Origin: an uncultured Mediterraneibacter sp. | Lineage (GTDB): Bacteria; Bacillota; Clostridia; Lachnospirales; Lachnospiraceae | Reading direction: 5' to 3' | DNA length: 64,000 nucleotides | Assembly: GCA_934309345.1 (NCBI GenBank) | Contig: CAKRDD010000003.1 | Location: forward strand, 62,001-126,000 | In this document: piece after piece, positions 63,680-64,000 of the stretch | Numbering within the stretch: position 1 is the stretch's first letter | Layout of the letters: the number at the start of each line of letters is the position of its first letter | The notes under the pieces: generated by a model | The model's database searches: none | What the model saw: only the letters and a program-made list of their open reading frames with translations | Told to the model about the DNA's origin: nothing | Program-made: the position numbers and the translations under genes

Positions 63680-64000
63680 ATGAAGAGAAAAGATCTGTTT
63701 TTAGGAGGCGGAATCCTCTTTGTGGCATGTGTACTCTTTCTTGTGATGAATCTGATGCAGTATGTACAGGCAAAGGAAAGCGGGCAAAAAGAAATTCAGG
63801 AAAAACAGGTTGTAATCAAGGTGGATGGAGAAGTTTACGGAAGATATGCTTTGAATGAAGACCAGGTGATCGAAGTGCAGGATGGAGACTTTTACAATCG
63901 TGTCAGAATCGAGGATGGAAAAGCGTATATGGAAGAGGCTGACTGTCCGGATGGATATTGCGAAGAGCAGGGAAAGATCAACAACCGGACGCAGACAATT
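63680..64000 (+). CDS. NusG domain II-containing membrane protein (3' end outside window)
   Basis: ATG at 63680; open to the window edge (107 codons seen). One membrane helix near the N-terminus (LFLGGGILFVACVLFLVMNL), then an extracytoplasmic NusG-II-like domain (VVIKVDGEVYGRYAL, VRIEDGKAYMEEADCPDGYC). Such proteins accompany Gx transporter and FMN-binding genes in Firmicutes electron-transfer loci, so a Gx/EetB-like gene may follow outside the window. Confidence 0.8.
   Translation, partial: MKRKDLFLGGGILFVACVLFLVMNLMQYVQAKESGQKEIQEKQVVIKVDGEVYGRYALNEDQVIEVQDGDFYNRVRIEDGKAYMEEADCPDGYCEEQGKINNRTQTI

Noticed and set aside
1..64000. CRISPR arrays, tRNA and rRNA genes
   Set aside because: No regularly spaced repeats of suitable length and no cloverleaf or rRNA sequence recognised when reading both strands.

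Overview
The window looks like the chromosome of a gut Lachnospiraceae (low-to-moderate GC Clostridia). The reasons are the Gram-positive style AGGAGG ribosome binding sites, short factor-independent terminators, single-chain class II glycyl-tRNA synthetase, PPi-type pyruvate phosphate dikinase, LuxR-HTH proteins with twelve membrane segments, GH2/GH42 beta-galactosidases beside a family-1 sugar ABC importer, and FucO. This assignment is inference from gene content; no 16S gene or other marker is present.

Layout. (1) 1-2.9 kb is the decaying 3' end of a capsule/exopolysaccharide locus: a flippase, an F420-dehydrogenase-beta-like iron-sulfur protein, a small unknown gene and a frameshifted flippase remnant. 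(2) 2.9-10 kb is a repeat-rich accessory block. It holds four paralogous Rpn-type PD-(D/E)XK genes, one reduced to its C-terminal half, three copies of a conserved ~480-base structured leader plus one relic, and an AAA-ATPase/PD-(D/E)XK protein. Paralogues 2 and 4 are identical over more than 1 kb, then switch, which is a mosaic pattern. (3) 10.2-18.1 kb holds a secreted papain-like peptidase followed by a RiPP-like operon: a 37-residue candidate precursor, a terminator-like hairpin, a membrane-anchored acidic protein, an ABC exporter, an NTP_transf_5 nucleotidyltransferase, a PqqD/RRE protein, a Ser-His-Asp S24/S26 peptidase and an HPr-kinase-like protein. The tailoring genes are those of phosphorylated/glycosylated lasso peptides, but the lasso cyclase and transglutaminase-like protease are absent. 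This is the best candidate here for an undescribed system.

(4) 18.2-25.4 kb: an AraC regulator and a GDP-L-fucose operon (gmd, fcl, manC, manA, phosphohexomutase) taking fructose-6-phosphate through mannose phosphates to GDP-fucose. (5) 25.6-34.2 kb: housekeeping (recO, V4R plus GGDEF pair, glyS, M18 aminopeptidase, ppdK), with a 142-bp MITE-like element flanked by an exact 8-bp duplication at 29.6 kb. (6) 34.6-45 kb: a 5'-nucleotidase-like enzyme, a 12-TM LuxR regulator and an unknown gene sharing a duplicated promoter, a lipoprotein, a nitronate-monooxygenase-family flavoprotein, and an SseB-YdcF-RelQ-DUF4317-TetR operon. (7) fucO on the minus strand, facing that operon across a ~130-bp palindrome. 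(8) 46.8-49 kb: phasin-like protein plus AarF/UbiB kinase. (9) 49-59.2 kb: an AraC regulator, a small membrane protein and a beta-galactoside utilisation locus (SBP, two permeases, GH2, GH42). (10) 59.4-64 kb: an operator-controlled flavinylated electron-transfer operon (ApbE, multi-FMN protein, small FMN protein, NapH-like ferredoxin, NusG-domain-II protein) running off the right edge.

No tRNA, rRNA or CRISPR array was recognised. All calls come from reading the sequence; no database search was run.
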